A DNA stretch of 13,571 bases from Flectobacillus sp. (lineage in GTDB: Bacteria > Bacteroidota > Bacteroidia > Cytophagales > Spirosomataceae). The stretch lies in contig JARXAV010000244.1 of NCBI GenBank assembly GCA_029865665.1, positions 1 through 13,571 on the forward strand, written 5' to 3'. A program made the translations under genes and the position numbers. Below are positions 1 through 8,633 of this stretch, piece after piece. Position 1 is the first letter of the stretch; every line of letters starts with the position of its first letter. The notes beneath the pieces were generated by a model. The model was not told the origin of the DNA, made no database searches, and worked only from the letters and a program-made list of their open reading frames with translations.

Positions 1-144
1 TTGGGGAGATACCGTGTTGCTAATGGATTTACTATCGCAAGCCCAAATTAATAAAAGGACTATGGTCTGAATGATTAATCTCATATTAGTTGAATAGATA
101 ACCTATGTTGAAATAAGGGAAAGAAATCGCAATCGTTAATAGAT
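1..144. other. Left edge, no assignable gene
   Basis: Two plus-strand frames are open at the window edge: one gives 16 residues before a TAA at 49-51, the other 22 residues before a TGA at 68-70. Either could be the tail of a gene that begins outside the window, but neither tail is long enough or distinctive enough to assign. From about 70 to 144 all frames are broken and AT-rich and I see no promoter or hairpin. Confidence 0.3.
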
Positions 145-300
145 TGCCTACAAGTTTAAGGGAGTGTGAGAAAGTTCGAAGTCGCTACTGTATTTCGTAA
201 CTTGAGAAATGCCCAACGAATATATCTCAACTAAAATGTAAAAGAATATTGTTTGGCGTAACTCGCTACTTTTTACACATCCCCTAATAACTTGTAGGCA
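145..300. repeat. MITE-like inverted-repeat element 3' of susD
   Basis: A 156-bp block is bounded by long inverted repeats. The outer 12 bases, TGCCTACAAGTT (145-156) and their reverse complement (289-300), match perfectly. Both arms then continue inward imperfectly to about 175 and 268 through similar GGG-rich and GTGTG/AAAAGT stretches. The word TCGCTACT also occurs inside both halves. The core of about 90 bp has no open frame, so this is not a full insertion sequence. It fits a non-autonomous MITE-type element or the joined ends of a deleted IS. No convincing target-site duplication is visible outside 145 and 300. It starts 10 bp beyond the susD-like stop codon, so on RNA it could also fold and end or stabilise that transcript. 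Confidence 0.55.
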
Positions 301-310
301 GAGGTAAGGA

Positions 311-1819
311 TTAGTAATTAGGATTCTGTTTAATTTTTGTATTTTCTAATTCTTTGTACGGAATCGGTAATACTTCATTTTTACCTGCTTTAAACCCTTT
401 ATTCGCTAACGTAGTTGCTGCTTTTCCAGTTCTTACAAGGTCAAACCAACGATGACCTTCGCAAGCAAGTTCTAAACGGCGTTCGTTTGCAATGGCGTTT
501 AACGAAACAGGAACTGAAGGTAAACCAACCCGTGTACGCACTGCATCCAAAAGTGCCTGAGCTCTTGCTCCAGTTCCACCTAATGCTTCCGCTTCCATCA
601 AATACGTATCTGCTAATCTGATTAGGTAAGAATTTTGACTAAAATTTAATTCCGTATTTCCCAAGCCCGTTGATACGTCAGACTGTTTTGGCATAAACTT
701 ATTGATAAAATAGCCAGTGTCTTGATATGCAGGAATATAATTGATTTGTTTAGCAGCCTTCAAAGCCTTTGCATCTAGGATAGTAGCGGCAAAACGAGGG
801 TCATTTTTCAAGGCATCATACAAATCTTGTGTAACAGGGTTGAAAGACCAGCCTCCAGAATAGTAGGCTGGTGCAGTTGAACCTGCGGGTCTTGTTAATG
901 TTCGTGGCCCAATCATCTGAACAACCGTATTGCCTTCGTCTGTATCTGACCCCCAGTTTCCCCAACCAGCATTACTTGCACTGGTGTGGGCAACTTGTAA
1001 GATAGATTCACTGTTGAACTTGTTAGCAAAAATCCATAGGTCTCCAAAATTGCTTAATAATTTGTAGCCATAAGGGTTTGTGCCACCTGGCGTTCCGTTA
1101 ACGATTGCCAATTGTGTTGCTGCCTCAGCCAACTTATTGTCGTATAGATATACTTTACCTAAAAGAGCTTGTGCTGCACCTTTTGTTAAACGTCCTGCTT
1201 CGTTGGCAGGCACTGTATTGGGTAGTACAGGAATGGCTTCGCTCAAGTCTTTCTCAATCTGAGCATAAACAGCCGATGACTCAGCTTGAACAACGTTGTA
1301 AATTTCAGACGAAGCAAGAGGGCTAACAATCAAAGGGATGTTCTTGAACAACCTTACTAAATTAAAATAATACAATGCTCTCAATGCTTTTGCTTCTCCT
1401 GTATAGCGAGCTTTTAGCGAAGCATCCATTGGAATATTCGTCAATTTAGATAGCAGAAAATTAGCTCTAAAAACACCTTGATAGTGGTCTCCCCAAAAGC
1501 TTGAAGGTACAGTTGTTGGGCTAATGCTATAGTTGGAAAAGCTCTGTAAACCCATTCCATCAGTAGCACCGCCACCACCAGCGACGTTATCGTCCGAGCC
1601 AGCATTGAGCATGGTTATCATATTCTCGAAACCACCAGAGTTTTTTCTCATGATGTCATAAACTGCCACTAATCCAGAGAAAGCTTCAGATTGATTGGTA
1701 TAATAACTTGCTTCTAAACTACTTCCTTTTGGAAGTACTTCTAAGTAACCAGAGTTACACGAAGTGAGTACAGATGTGGCTATTGCAACGAGTGTATATT
1801 TGAATGTATTTCTTTTCAT
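311..1819 (-). CDS. SusD/RagB-family nutrient-binding outer-membrane lipoprotein
   Basis: This is the 502-residue surface lipoprotein that lids a SusC transporter and binds the incoming glycan. The N-terminus is a lipoprotein signal ending in the lipobox LTSC, with Cys21 as the predicted lipid-modified residue. The first half is the TPR-rich SusD-like N-terminal region. The second half carries the SusD/RagB C-terminal signature: NERRLE (445-450), EGHRWFDLVR (454-463) and LPIP (484-487), ending in QNPNY. Length and ending are normal for the family, so the gene is intact. It lies 18 bp after the susC-like stop codon and is surely in the same operon. The ATG is preceded by an A-rich stretch with a GAAAG and no strong Shine-Dalgarno, usual for this phylum. 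The ligand cannot be read from the sequence; the GH30 enzyme nearby suggests a beta-glycan oligosaccharide. Confidence 0.95.
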   Translation of the reverse strand: MKRNTFKYTLVAIATSVLTSCNSGYLEVLPKGSSLEASYYTNQSEAFSGLVAVYDIMRKNSGGFENMITMLNAGSDDNVAGGGGATDGMGLQSFSNYSISPTTVPSSFWGDHYQGVFRANFLLSKLTNIPMDASLKARYTGEAKALRALYYFNLVRLFKNIPLIVSPLASSEIYNVVQAESSAVYAQIEKDLSEAIPVLPNTVPANEAGRLTKGAAQALLGKVYLYDNKLAEAATQLAIVNGTPGGTNPYGYKLLSNFGDLWIFANKFNSESILQVAHTSASNAGWGNWGSDTDEGNTVVQMIGPRTLTRPAGSTAPAYYSGGWSFNPVTQDLYDALKNDPRFAATILDAKALKAAKQINYIPAYQDTGYFINKFMPKQSDVSTGLGNTELNFSQNSYLIRLADTYLMEAEALGGTGARAQALLDAVRTRVGLPSVPVSLNAIANERRLELACEGHRWFDLVRTGKAATTLANKGFKAGKNEVLPIPYKELENTKIKQNPNY

Positions 1820-1837
1820 CTTTCTTTAAATTTTACC

Positions 1838-4800
1838 TTAGAATTTTAGATTAGCACCAAATTGAAGAGAACGTGCTTGAGGATAATAACCTCGATCAAT
1901 ACCGAAAATACTGCCTCCAATTTCTGGATCATAACCCGAATAATTGGTTAGCGTCAGTAGGTTTTCAGCCGTTACGAACAGTCGTAATTTACTCGCTCCA
2001 ATTTTACTCACGAGTTTATTCGGCAACGTATAACCTAGTTGAATGATTTTAAAGCGAACATAGCTGCCGTCTTCTAAATAAAAATCAGAAGGCTTGCCAA
2101 AGTTGCCGTTCGTGTCATTATTGGTTAGGCGAGGATAATCGTTAGAAGTTCCTTCGCCTGTCCAACGACTAAGTACTTTTGTTTGATAATTGGCATTCAG
2201 AATATCTAAACGACGAAGTCCTTGGAAAATCTTATTTCCGCCAGAAGCCTGAGCAAAAATCATACAATCGAAGTTTTTATAATCCATATTGACCGTTAAA
2301 CCGATGGTATATTTTGGTAATCCATTGCCCAAGAATGTCCTGTCGTTATCATTAATTGTTCCGTTACCATCTGTATCTACCCATCTGAAATCACCAGGTT
2401 TCGCATTAGGTTGAATAACGTTGCCCTCAGCCGATTTGTACGCATTTACCTCAGCAGCATTTTGGAAAATACCAGCTGTTTGGAATCCGAAGAAAGCATT
2501 GTAAGGTTGACCAACTTGTGTTCTCGTAATAGAACCCATTGACTGAAAACCTGCTGCTCCTGAAGTAATAAAATTGATACCATTACCCAAATACGTTACT
2601 TCGTTTTTCAAGAAGGAAACGTTTCCGTTTGCTGAAAAATTAAAATCACCGAAGCGTTTTCTATAGCTAAGTTCGATTTCAACGCCTCTGTTTTCCATAT
2701 CAGCAACATTACCAACGGGGCTACTTGTTGCACCCACGTACCCTGGCAAATTAATGGTTTGTAAGATGCCAGAAGTCTTTTTGCGATATACTTCTAAGGT
2801 TAAAGTCAGGTTGTTTAATAAGGTCGCATCAATCCCGATGTTGGTTTGTGCTGTTTCTTCCCATTTTAAATCAGGATTGGAAGGTGCACTAGGGCTAGAT
2901 CCTGTTGAAATATCGACACCGCCTGTTCCGTAAGTATAGTTTCTACCGCCTACGATTGTCGATAAGTAACCAAAGTTAAGAATGGCATCGTTTCCTGTAA
3001 CGCCGTATCCACCTCTCACTTTCAAGGATTTTACCCATTTGTTTTCTTTCCAGAATCCTTCATTTGAGACAACCCAGCCAGCAGAGAAAGATGGGAAAAT
3101 ACCATATTGATTATTTCCTCCGAATCGAGAAGACCCATCTCTACGAATGATTCCAGTGAATAAATATTTTTCTTTGAAATCATACGTTAGACGACTGAAC
3201 AAGGAGGTAACACGGTGTTCTGTACCTGTATAAGCACTACCAGTACGTTGTGCCGCTGGAAGGGAGAAGTTGAAAGAGGCATCATCGTAGGTATTTACAG
3301 GTAAGTCTGAATAAGTAATACCTGTACCACTTGAGATATTATCAATGTAAAGTCCTTGTCCTACTAAGGCACTTACATGATGCTGTTGTATGTTTTTTGA
3401 ATAGATAGCTGTATTTTCAAGATTCCAGCCTAATCCAGTATTCGAGCCTCTGCTTAGGGTATTTTTTGTAGCACCCGTAGTCGCACTCAAATAGTACTTT
3501 GGAGTAAAGAAATCGCCACCCCAATACGATAATTTTGCCCCTATGGTACTCTTAAATTTAAGGTTTGTGACAGGAGTTACTTCAAGAAAAGCATTTCCTA
3601 CAAAATCATCTGAAGAGTCAAAATTACCTAAGCGTATTTTTTGATATGCAATTGGGTTGGTCATTTCTTGTCCAACAATAGAGGAGATTCCGTATGGTCT
3701 GCCTTCACTATCTCTCAATACAGGATTACTCGTATAGATAGAGGAGGCCGCAGCAACTGGGTCTGTTACTACCAAAGAAGTGATGGGGTCTAAGTTAATA
3801 GCTGAACTCAAAGGACCTCCAAATTCACTGTTTGTATTACCTAATCCAACTGTTTTTTGGTGTGAATAGGCTAGTGTTTGTCCCAGTGTCACATACTTAG
3901 AAAGCTTGTGAGTAGAATTCAAACGCATATTATCTCTACGATATGACGATATGTCTTTCAGAACAATACCTTCTTGGCTCTGCGTTCCTACCGAGAGGAA
4001 GAAGCTAGAAATGTCATTTCCACCGCTGATACTTAATTCGTGGTTAGAACGCTTAGCACTGTTGTTGAAAATGGCTGCTTGCCAATCTGTTCCTGTACCT
4101 AGTGAAGCTGGATTGGGAAAAAGAGCCGCACCACCTGCCGCTTGTGACTTTTCGTTCATAATCATCCCGTATTCGGCAGCATTCAGTAAATTTAACTGTT
4201 TGGCAGGAGCGGAGGAACCCACAAAACCAGTATAGTTCACCGTAAGTTTTCCTGATTTTCCTTTTTTGGTAGATACTAAAATTACGCCTGAAGCAGCTCT
4301 AGCTCCATAAATTGCTAAAGATGCTGCATCTTTTAGGACTTCGATGGACTCAATGTCTGACTGGTTAATGAAACCGATTCCACCATTGTCAATAATTACT
4401 CCATCGACCACCCAAAGAGGGTTGTTGCCCCCATAAGTATCGAAGGTCGTAAGTCCACGTACTCGTACTGTTGAAGACGACCCTGGTTGACCCGCATTTG
4501 CAGAAATAGTTACACCAGATACACGTCCTTGAAGTGCCGTTTCGATACGTCCATTAGGAAGATTTTCGAGGTCTTTGGCTTTAACACTTGAGATAGCTCC
4601 CGTCACGACACTTTTCTTTTGAGTTCCGTAACCAACTACGACAACCTCATTCAAATCCTTTATTTCTTCTTCTAAAGCTACATTCATCGAAGAAGTTTTT
4701 CCAACCACTTTTTCAATCGATTTGTAACCAACAAATGAGAATACCAGTACATCGCTTGTTTTTGCATTCAGTTGGAATTCGCCTAAGGAGTTAGAAATCG

Positions 4801-4957
4801 TACCTTTTGTTGCATTTTTTACTTTGATGGAAACGCCAGCTAGGGGAGTGCTAAGGGTTGCATCAATTACTTTTCCACGTACTTCTACTGACTGTCCAAG
4901 AACAGAGAGCGTACCCATACTCAGTAACAATAAACATAAGTAATGTTTAAATTTCAT
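1838..4957 (-). CDS. SusC/RagA-family TonB-dependent outer-membrane transporter
   Basis: This 1039-residue protein is the outer-membrane barrel that imports oligosaccharides using TonB energy. In order it has a signal peptide (about 1-22), a carboxypeptidase-regulatory-like beta-sandwich (about 24-97), a TonB-box region with EVVVVGYG (104-111), and a plug domain whose hallmark runs from IESIEVLKDA (202) to about 233. A 22-strand-type barrel follows and ends in a C-terminal phenylalanine (NLKF), the usual outer-membrane assembly signal. There is no N-terminal STN domain, so it is unlikely to signal through a FecR-type anti-sigma factor; control more likely comes from the divergent membrane regulator. 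It is first in an operon with the SusD-like partner. I could not find a clear TAnnTTTG box on this strand upstream of its start. Family assignment is very secure; the transported glycan is unknown. Confidence 0.96.
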   Translation of the reverse strand: MKFKHYLCLLLLSMGTLSVLGQSVEVRGKVIDATLSTPLAGVSIKVKNATKGTISNSLGEFQLNAKTSDVLVFSFVGYKSIEKVVGKTSSMNVALEEEIKDLNEVVVVGYGTQKKSVVTGAISSVKAKDLENLPNGRIETALQGRVSGVTISANAGQPGSSSTVRVRGLTTFDTYGGNNPLWVVDGVIIDNGGIGFINQSDIESIEVLKDAASLAIYGARAASGVILVSTKKGKSGKLTVNYTGFVGSSAPAKQLNLLNAAEYGMIMNEKSQAAGGAALFPNPASLGTGTDWQAAIFNNSAKRSNHELSISGGNDISSFFLSVGTQSQEGIVLKDISSYRRDNMRLNSTHKLSKYVTLGQTLAYSHQKTVGLGNTNSEFGGPLSSAINLDPITSLVVTDPVAAASSIYTSNPVLRDSEGRPYGISSIVGQEMTNPIAYQKIRLGNFDSSDDFVGNAFLEVTPVTNLKFKSTIGAKLSYWGGDFFTPKYYLSATTGATKNTLSRGSNTGLGWNLENTAIYSKNIQQHHVSALVGQGLYIDNISSGTGITYSDLPVNTYDDASFNFSLPAAQRTGSAYTGTEHRVTSLFSRLTYDFKEKYLFTGIIRRDGSSRFGGNNQYGIFPSFSAGWVVSNEGFWKENKWVKSLKVRGGYGVTGNDAILNFGYLSTIVGGRNYTYGTGGVDISTGSSPSAPSNPDLKWEETAQTNIGIDATLLNNLTLTLEVYRKKTSGILQTINLPGYVGATSSPVGNVADMENRGVEIELSYRKRFGDFNFSANGNVSFLKNEVTYLGNGINFITSGAAGFQSMGSITRTQVGQPYNAFFGFQTAGIFQNAAEVNAYKSAEGNVIQPNAKPGDFRWVDTDGNGTINDNDRTFLGNGLPKYTIGLTVNMDYKNFDCMIFAQASGGNKIFQGLRRLDILNANYQTKVLSRWTGEGTSNDYPRLTNNDTNGNFGKPSDFYLEDGSYVRFKIIQLGYTLPNKLVSKIGASKLRLFVTAENLLTLTNYSGYDPEIGGSIFGIDRGYYPQARSLQFGANLKF

Positions 4958-5268
4958 ACACTTTTTAAGATTATAAATTTTGGATAAACAACTGGTTAAT
5001 GAACCACTTTTAAAAACGATAATCAGTCATGTCATTTTTTTGTGCTTTCAAAAACCGAGAGCAATATTAGTTCAAGTCTGAGGTAGAATAGAAAAAGTAG
5101 CATACACTTCAATTACGTTTACGCTTAAAAATCAATACGTTACCTATACTTTTATTCTTATATGTAATTCGTTATCAATAGATTAACCCCATAATACGAT
5201 ATAAATATTTACACATATAATTGTATGTTTGTACCTTGTTAAGGTATAATCCTATTGACATTCAGAAA
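4958..5268. promoter_or_regulatory. Divergent control region between susC-like and regulator genes
   Basis: These 311 bp separate the transporter operon (leftward) from the regulator (rightward) and hold no gene. Two dyads stand out. TGGTT-AATG-AACCA (4993-5006) lies 36-49 bases upstream of the susC-like start, probably within its leader. TACCTT-GTT-AAGGTA (5232-5246) lies just after the regulator's -7 box. Both are plausible operators, but this is inference. On the minus strand the nearest thing to a -7 box is TAATATTG (5069 to 5062), one base off consensus and with no matching -33 element. Confidence 0.5.
5224..5231 (+). promoter_or_regulatory. Predicted -7 promoter box of the regulator gene
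   Basis: TATGTTTG matches the Bacteroidota -7 consensus TAnnTTTG exactly and ends 37 bases before the ATG at 5269. No clear -33 TTG lies at the usual distance, so the promoter may be weak or activator-dependent. A 15-bp dyad (5232-5246) sits on the expected transcription start. Confidence 0.5.
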
Positions 5269-8193
5269 ATGATAAAAGGTAGTCTCATTCTTATTAAAGG
5301 TTTTCTAATCTTATTGATTCAATTATTGTGCTTTGGATTGACCACAGCACAGTTCCGTTATTCGGCAGTCCGACAGCATCATTTTGGTAGTACGAAACCA
5401 GCTATTTTAAGTTTTACGAAAAGTGACTTTCAAAGTGATTCTCACTTTAATGTAGCATGTGAAGCAAATGATGGGACGATGTTATTTGGTAACTTCGATG
5501 GGGCTGTCAGTTACGATGGGCATAATTGGAGAAAAATATTTTTACCTAATAATTCTTCCATTTATAGTCTTGTGAAATCTAAGAATGGTGAAATTTATGC
5601 TGGAGGGTATAATGATTTTGGCGTGCTTAAAAAAGACCAATATGGTAAGTATGTGTTTCATTCAATGGTGAATCAGTTGAAGTTATCCAATAGAAATTTT
5701 GAAACCATTTGGAGAATCCATTGTATCGGGAGTCAAGTGATATTTATGTCCTATAATGAGTTAATCGTTGTCAATAAAGGGGTAGCCACGATTATTCGAG
5801 CTCCCAAAAGTTTCTTGTATGGCAGTCAAATCGGGAATTCATATTTTATTCAAGATTCAGAGAAGGGTATTTTATCATTAAACCTAGTCACTAAGAAATT
5901 GGAGCCTGCTTTTTCTGATAATTATTTTAATAATGAAATCACCTCTGCTCTATTACCAACACAAAACCCACTTGAAATACTGATAATGACTCGTAGTGGG
6001 AAAATATTTTTAGGAAATATACAAACCAGAAAAGTCGTAAAAGTAAAGGAAGTATTTGCCGAAAACGATAATGATCAGTTGAATTGTGGTATTCAAAAAG
6101 AGGGTAATCGGTATTTACTCGGAACACTCAGCACTAAACTACTGTGGTACGATTTGGGGAAGAATCAGATTTCCTCGAATGCAGATTTCCAAAACGTAAT
6201 CAAGAATAATCCCATCATTGACCTCTTCGTAACGTTCAAAGGTAATCTCTGGATTTTGGAGAATAATGGTCTAAATTTCTTTAGCTACAATTCAACGTAC
6301 CAGAATATTTTTGATAAGGCTTCTGTGTTTGATATTTTGATAAAGAATAAAAAAATCTACTTAGCAACTAACCAAGGGATATTTTATGCTGACGTACCAC
6401 AAGAAATCATGAGTGATCAATATGATTTTAAGCCAATCCCAAAATCAAAGGGGCAGGCGTGGATGATTCAATGTTTTGATGATGACATCATCGCTTCACA
6501 CAACAATGGACTCTTAAAAATACGGGATAACGGCTTTGAAAACATTTCAACTCAATCGGGTTTTTGGAAACTAACACCCATCCCGAATAAAGTAGGCTGG
6601 TATTTGGGATCAAATTATAACGGACTTTTTCTTGTTAAAAAACAGAATGGACAATGGATGATTCGCAATAAAATTGAAGGATTCAACGAGTCAACACGAG
6701 ACATTGCACCTGATAGTCATCCTAACACTTATTGGGTTTGTCATGGTTACAAAGGGGTTTTCCGAATTAGAATAGACAGCGATTATCAGCGAGTAGAAGC
6801 GGTTGAACACTATACGAACACCAACGGATTTGTTTCCCCTTTCAATATCAATGTACATAACTATCAAGGTAAAGCAATTTTTACGACTAACACGGGGATT
6901 TATCAATTTGATGAAACTACCAATTCATTTGTATTACATCACTCATTAAATAAGATTCTGAATCCTCAAAAGAATGTAAGAAAGATTATTGAAACAAAAG
7001 ATAAAATATGGGCAATTGAAGATGATGAGTTAGGTTATTTTACCGAAAAGAATCCAACTTTTGAGAAAAATATCTTTCTTAATTTGAAAGGTACATACAA
7101 CAAAAGTATGGAAAGCATTTTGCCTTTTGGGACACATCAAGTATTTGTAGGAACACATAATGGACTCTTCCTCTATGACACTCAAGTACCCAAACAGCCT
7201 CGCCAACCCCTTACTCAAATTAGTCGAATGTCCTATTTAAGTAATCAAGTAGAGGAGGAGTTACCCATTAATAACAGTCATGAATTACTTCTCCCCAACG
7301 GAGCAGAGGTGGTTCGTATAGAATTTGCTGTACCCTTGTTGATTTCCAATATAGGTATTCAATATCGATATAAGCTTGAGAATACTGATAACGATTGGTC
7401 TAATTGGACGAGTAATTCATTTAAAGAATATACCAATCTAACTCCAGGGAATTATGTATTTTTAGTAGAGGCAAGAAACCTATTGGGAGTACAAGCAACG
7501 GAAGCGAAAATCAAGTTTACCATAAAGCCCAAATGGTACCAAACCACCATTGCTTATTTCATTTACGTCATTCTCTGTATGCTGCTCTTGAAATACGTTT
7601 ATCTATTTATCAAGCAACGTTTTGAAGAAGAGCATCTTAAAACAAGAAACGAAATCGAGAAATCAAAAAAACTAGTCGAATTAGAACTAGAGCAACTTAA
7701 ACTCAAAGAAGATAAAGCCCAGATTTACAAATATTCAGAAGCGTTAGACAGAGACATTATCTTAAAAAGTAAAGAACTGGCCAATTACACCCTACTACTA
7801 AGCCAGAAAACCGATATTTTTCAAGAAATGAAAACGGATTTACAAGAACTTAAATCCATGTTGAGAAGCGATGAATCGAAAAAGAAGTTATTAGAGATTT
7901 ACAAAAAGTTAAATGCCCAGAAAATAGGAAACGATTTCATAGAGATTTTTGATGTCAATTTTGAGAAAGTAAATCACGAGTTTTTTCAGAAACTCAAACA
8001 ACTTAGTCCAGAGTTATCTCAACGAGAACTTCGTCTTTGTGCCTTCGTAAAAATGAATTTTAGTAACAAACAAATTTCGCCACTGTTAGGCATTTCAGCG
8101 AGAGGAGTTGAGACTGCCAGATTAAAAATACGTAAAAAGTTGCATGTTCCTCATGAAGAAACGCTAAGTGCTTTCTTGGAGAAACTTGTCTGA
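5269..8193 (+). CDS. SusR-like membrane regulator: propeller, Y_Y_Y domain, TM, LuxR-type HTH
   Basis: This 974-residue one-component regulator senses a ligand in the periplasm and controls transcription from the inner membrane. It has a signal/anchor segment (1-28, ending TTAQ), a long region of beta-propeller type repeats (about 40-670), and a triple-tyrosine Y_Y_Y domain (about 680-754, with YRYKLEN and LTPGNYVFLVEARN). One transmembrane helix follows (about 759-781), then a charged coiled coil (to about 895) and a C-terminal LuxR/GerE-like HTH (912-958, LSQRELRLCA ... ISARGVETARLKIRKKL). No histidine kinase, ATPase or receiver domain is present, so this is not a hybrid two-component system; the layout is that of SusR-like regulators. 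The frame is open back to a TTG at 5221, but that codon lies just before the -7 box and would put 16 polar residues ahead of the signal peptide, so I choose the ATG at 5269. It is transcribed away from the susCD-like operon and toward the GH30 gene, its probable targets. Confidence 0.9.
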   Translation: MIKGSLILIKGFLILLIQLLCFGLTTAQFRYSAVRQHHFGSTKPAILSFTKSDFQSDSHFNVACEANDGTMLFGNFDGAVSYDGHNWRKIFLPNNSSIYSLVKSKNGEIYAGGYNDFGVLKKDQYGKYVFHSMVNQLKLSNRNFETIWRIHCIGSQVIFMSYNELIVVNKGVATIIRAPKSFLYGSQIGNSYFIQDSEKGILSLNLVTKKLEPAFSDNYFNNEITSALLPTQNPLEILIMTRSGKIFLGNIQTRKVVKVKEVFAENDNDQLNCGIQKEGNRYLLGTLSTKLLWYDLGKNQISSNADFQNVIKNNPIIDLFVTFKGNLWILENNGLNFFSYNSTYQNIFDKASVFDILIKNKKIYLATNQGIFYADVPQEIMSDQYDFKPIPKSKGQAWMIQCFDDDIIASHNNGLLKIRDNGFENISTQSGFWKLTPIPNKVGWYLGSNYNGLFLVKKQNGQWMIRNKIEGFNESTRDIAPDSHPNTYWVCHGYKGVFRIRIDSDYQRVEAVEHYTNTNGFVSPFNINVHNYQGKAIFTTNTGIYQFDETTNSFVLHHSLNKILNPQKNVRKIIETKDKIWAIEDDELGYFTEKNPTFEKNIFLNLKGTYNKSMESILPFGTHQVFVGTHNGLFLYDTQVPKQPRQPLTQISRMSYLSNQVEEELPINNSHELLLPNGAEVVRIEFAVPLLISNIGIQYRYKLENTDNDWSNWTSNSFKEYTNLTPGNYVFLVEARNLLGVQATEAKIKFTIKPKWYQTTIAYFIYVILCMLLLKYVYLFIKQRFEEEHLKTRNEIEKSKKLVELELEQLKLKEDKAQIYKYSEALDRDIILKSKELANYTLLLSQKTDIFQEMKTDLQELKSMLRSDESKKKLLEIYKKLNAQKIGNDFIEIFDVNFEKVNHEFFQKLKQLSPELSQRELRLCAFVKMNFSNKQISPLLGISARGVETARLKIRKKLHVPHEETLSAFLEKLV

Positions 8194-8233
8194 AAGGTTC
8201 AATAGTAAACCTTTTTCACGGAAGGTTAACCTT
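8193..8233. repeat. AAGGTT/AACCTT dyads after the regulator stop codon
   Basis: AAAGGTT (8193-8199) pairs with AACCTTT (8208-8214) across 8 bases, followed within 10 bases by the perfect 12-bp palindrome AAGGTTAACCTT (8222-8233). The first could be a weak terminator because T residues follow it. The second has no T-tract and looks more like a protein-binding dyad. Its half-sites resemble those in the dyad at 5232-5246. Confidence 0.4.
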
Positions 8234-8264
8234 AGATACTGTCCTCTATTTTGTATATTATGAC

Positions 8265-8294
8265 TTCACCCAACGATTTATTTGGGTGAATTTT
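8265..8294 (+). terminator. Rho-independent terminator of the regulator gene
   Basis: A perfect 9-bp stem, TTCACCCAA (8265-8273) with TTGGGTGAA (8282-8290), closes an 8-base loop and is followed by TTTT, then A- and T-rich sequence. It lies about 70 bases after the regulator stop codon and separates it from the GH30 gene. Confidence 0.75.
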
Positions 8295-8471
8295 AAAAAA
8301 AATGTCTTTTTTTTAATTTGATTTTTTCCGTATTACAATTCTGAGATTTTAAAATAGAGCAAGAGTCTTTCTCCCTAATAATCAAGGCGTAACCCTTTTG
8401 TTTTGAATGGTGTTAAAGCGTATTAATTTTATTTAATTATCTGGTTTTCAGTTGTTTGTATTTTTATGTTG
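8295..8471. other. AT-rich spacer upstream of the GH30 promoter
   Basis: This is the upstream part of the 440-bp gap between the regulator and GH30 genes. It is very AT-rich, with long T tracts, and holds no open frame of note. Such tracts could bend DNA upstream of the promoter at 8472. I see no other defined site in it. Confidence 0.4.
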
Positions 8472-8504
8472 TTTGCTTTATATTCTTAAAATTATATAAA
8501 TTTG
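8472..8504 (+). promoter_or_regulatory. Predicted promoter of the GH30 gene
   Basis: A -33 element TTTG (8472-8475) is separated by 21 bases from an exact -7 box TAAATTTG (8497-8504), within the 17-23 base spacing described for Bacteroidota promoters. Transcription would start near 8510. Confidence 0.7.
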
Positions 8505-8509
8505 TCATG

Positions 8510-8633
8510 CTAAAATGCTATCTGGATGCTTTAGTTGCAAATTGTTGTGAGCAGAAATAATAAAGGACGTGGTTATTATGTATCGCTCAAATCGGATTAT
8601 AATTTTTGAATTTAATGTTAAACAACTATCCAA
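8510..8633 (+). promoter_or_regulatory. Long 5' leader of the GH30 mRNA
   Basis: If the promoter at 8472-8504 is right, the GH30 mRNA has an untranslated leader of about 125 bases. No riboswitch or strong hairpin is recognisable in it. It contains a purine run (AATAAAGGACG, about 8558-8570) too far from the ATG to serve as its ribosome site. The ATG itself follows an A/C-rich stretch, typical of this phylum. Confidence 0.35.

Noticed and set aside
415..1326. Plus-strand open frames of 60-73 residues inside the susD-like gene
   Set aside because: They lie antisense within a well-supported coding region and have no recognisable domain or start context.
3951..4235. A 94-residue plus-strand frame inside the susC-like gene
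   Set aside because: Antisense to the barrel region of a clear SusC protein; composition is that of a shadow frame.
5062..5069. TAATATTG on the minus strand as the susC-like promoter
   Set aside because: One base off the -7 consensus and no -33 TTG at proper spacing; not strong enough to list as a promoter.
5939..7218. Minus-strand frames inside the regulator gene
   Set aside because: Shadows of the regulator's propeller region with no promoter or domain.
5269..8193. Regulator as a hybrid two-component system
   Set aside because: No histidine kinase, ATPase or receiver motifs after the transmembrane helix; only a coiled coil and a LuxR-type HTH.
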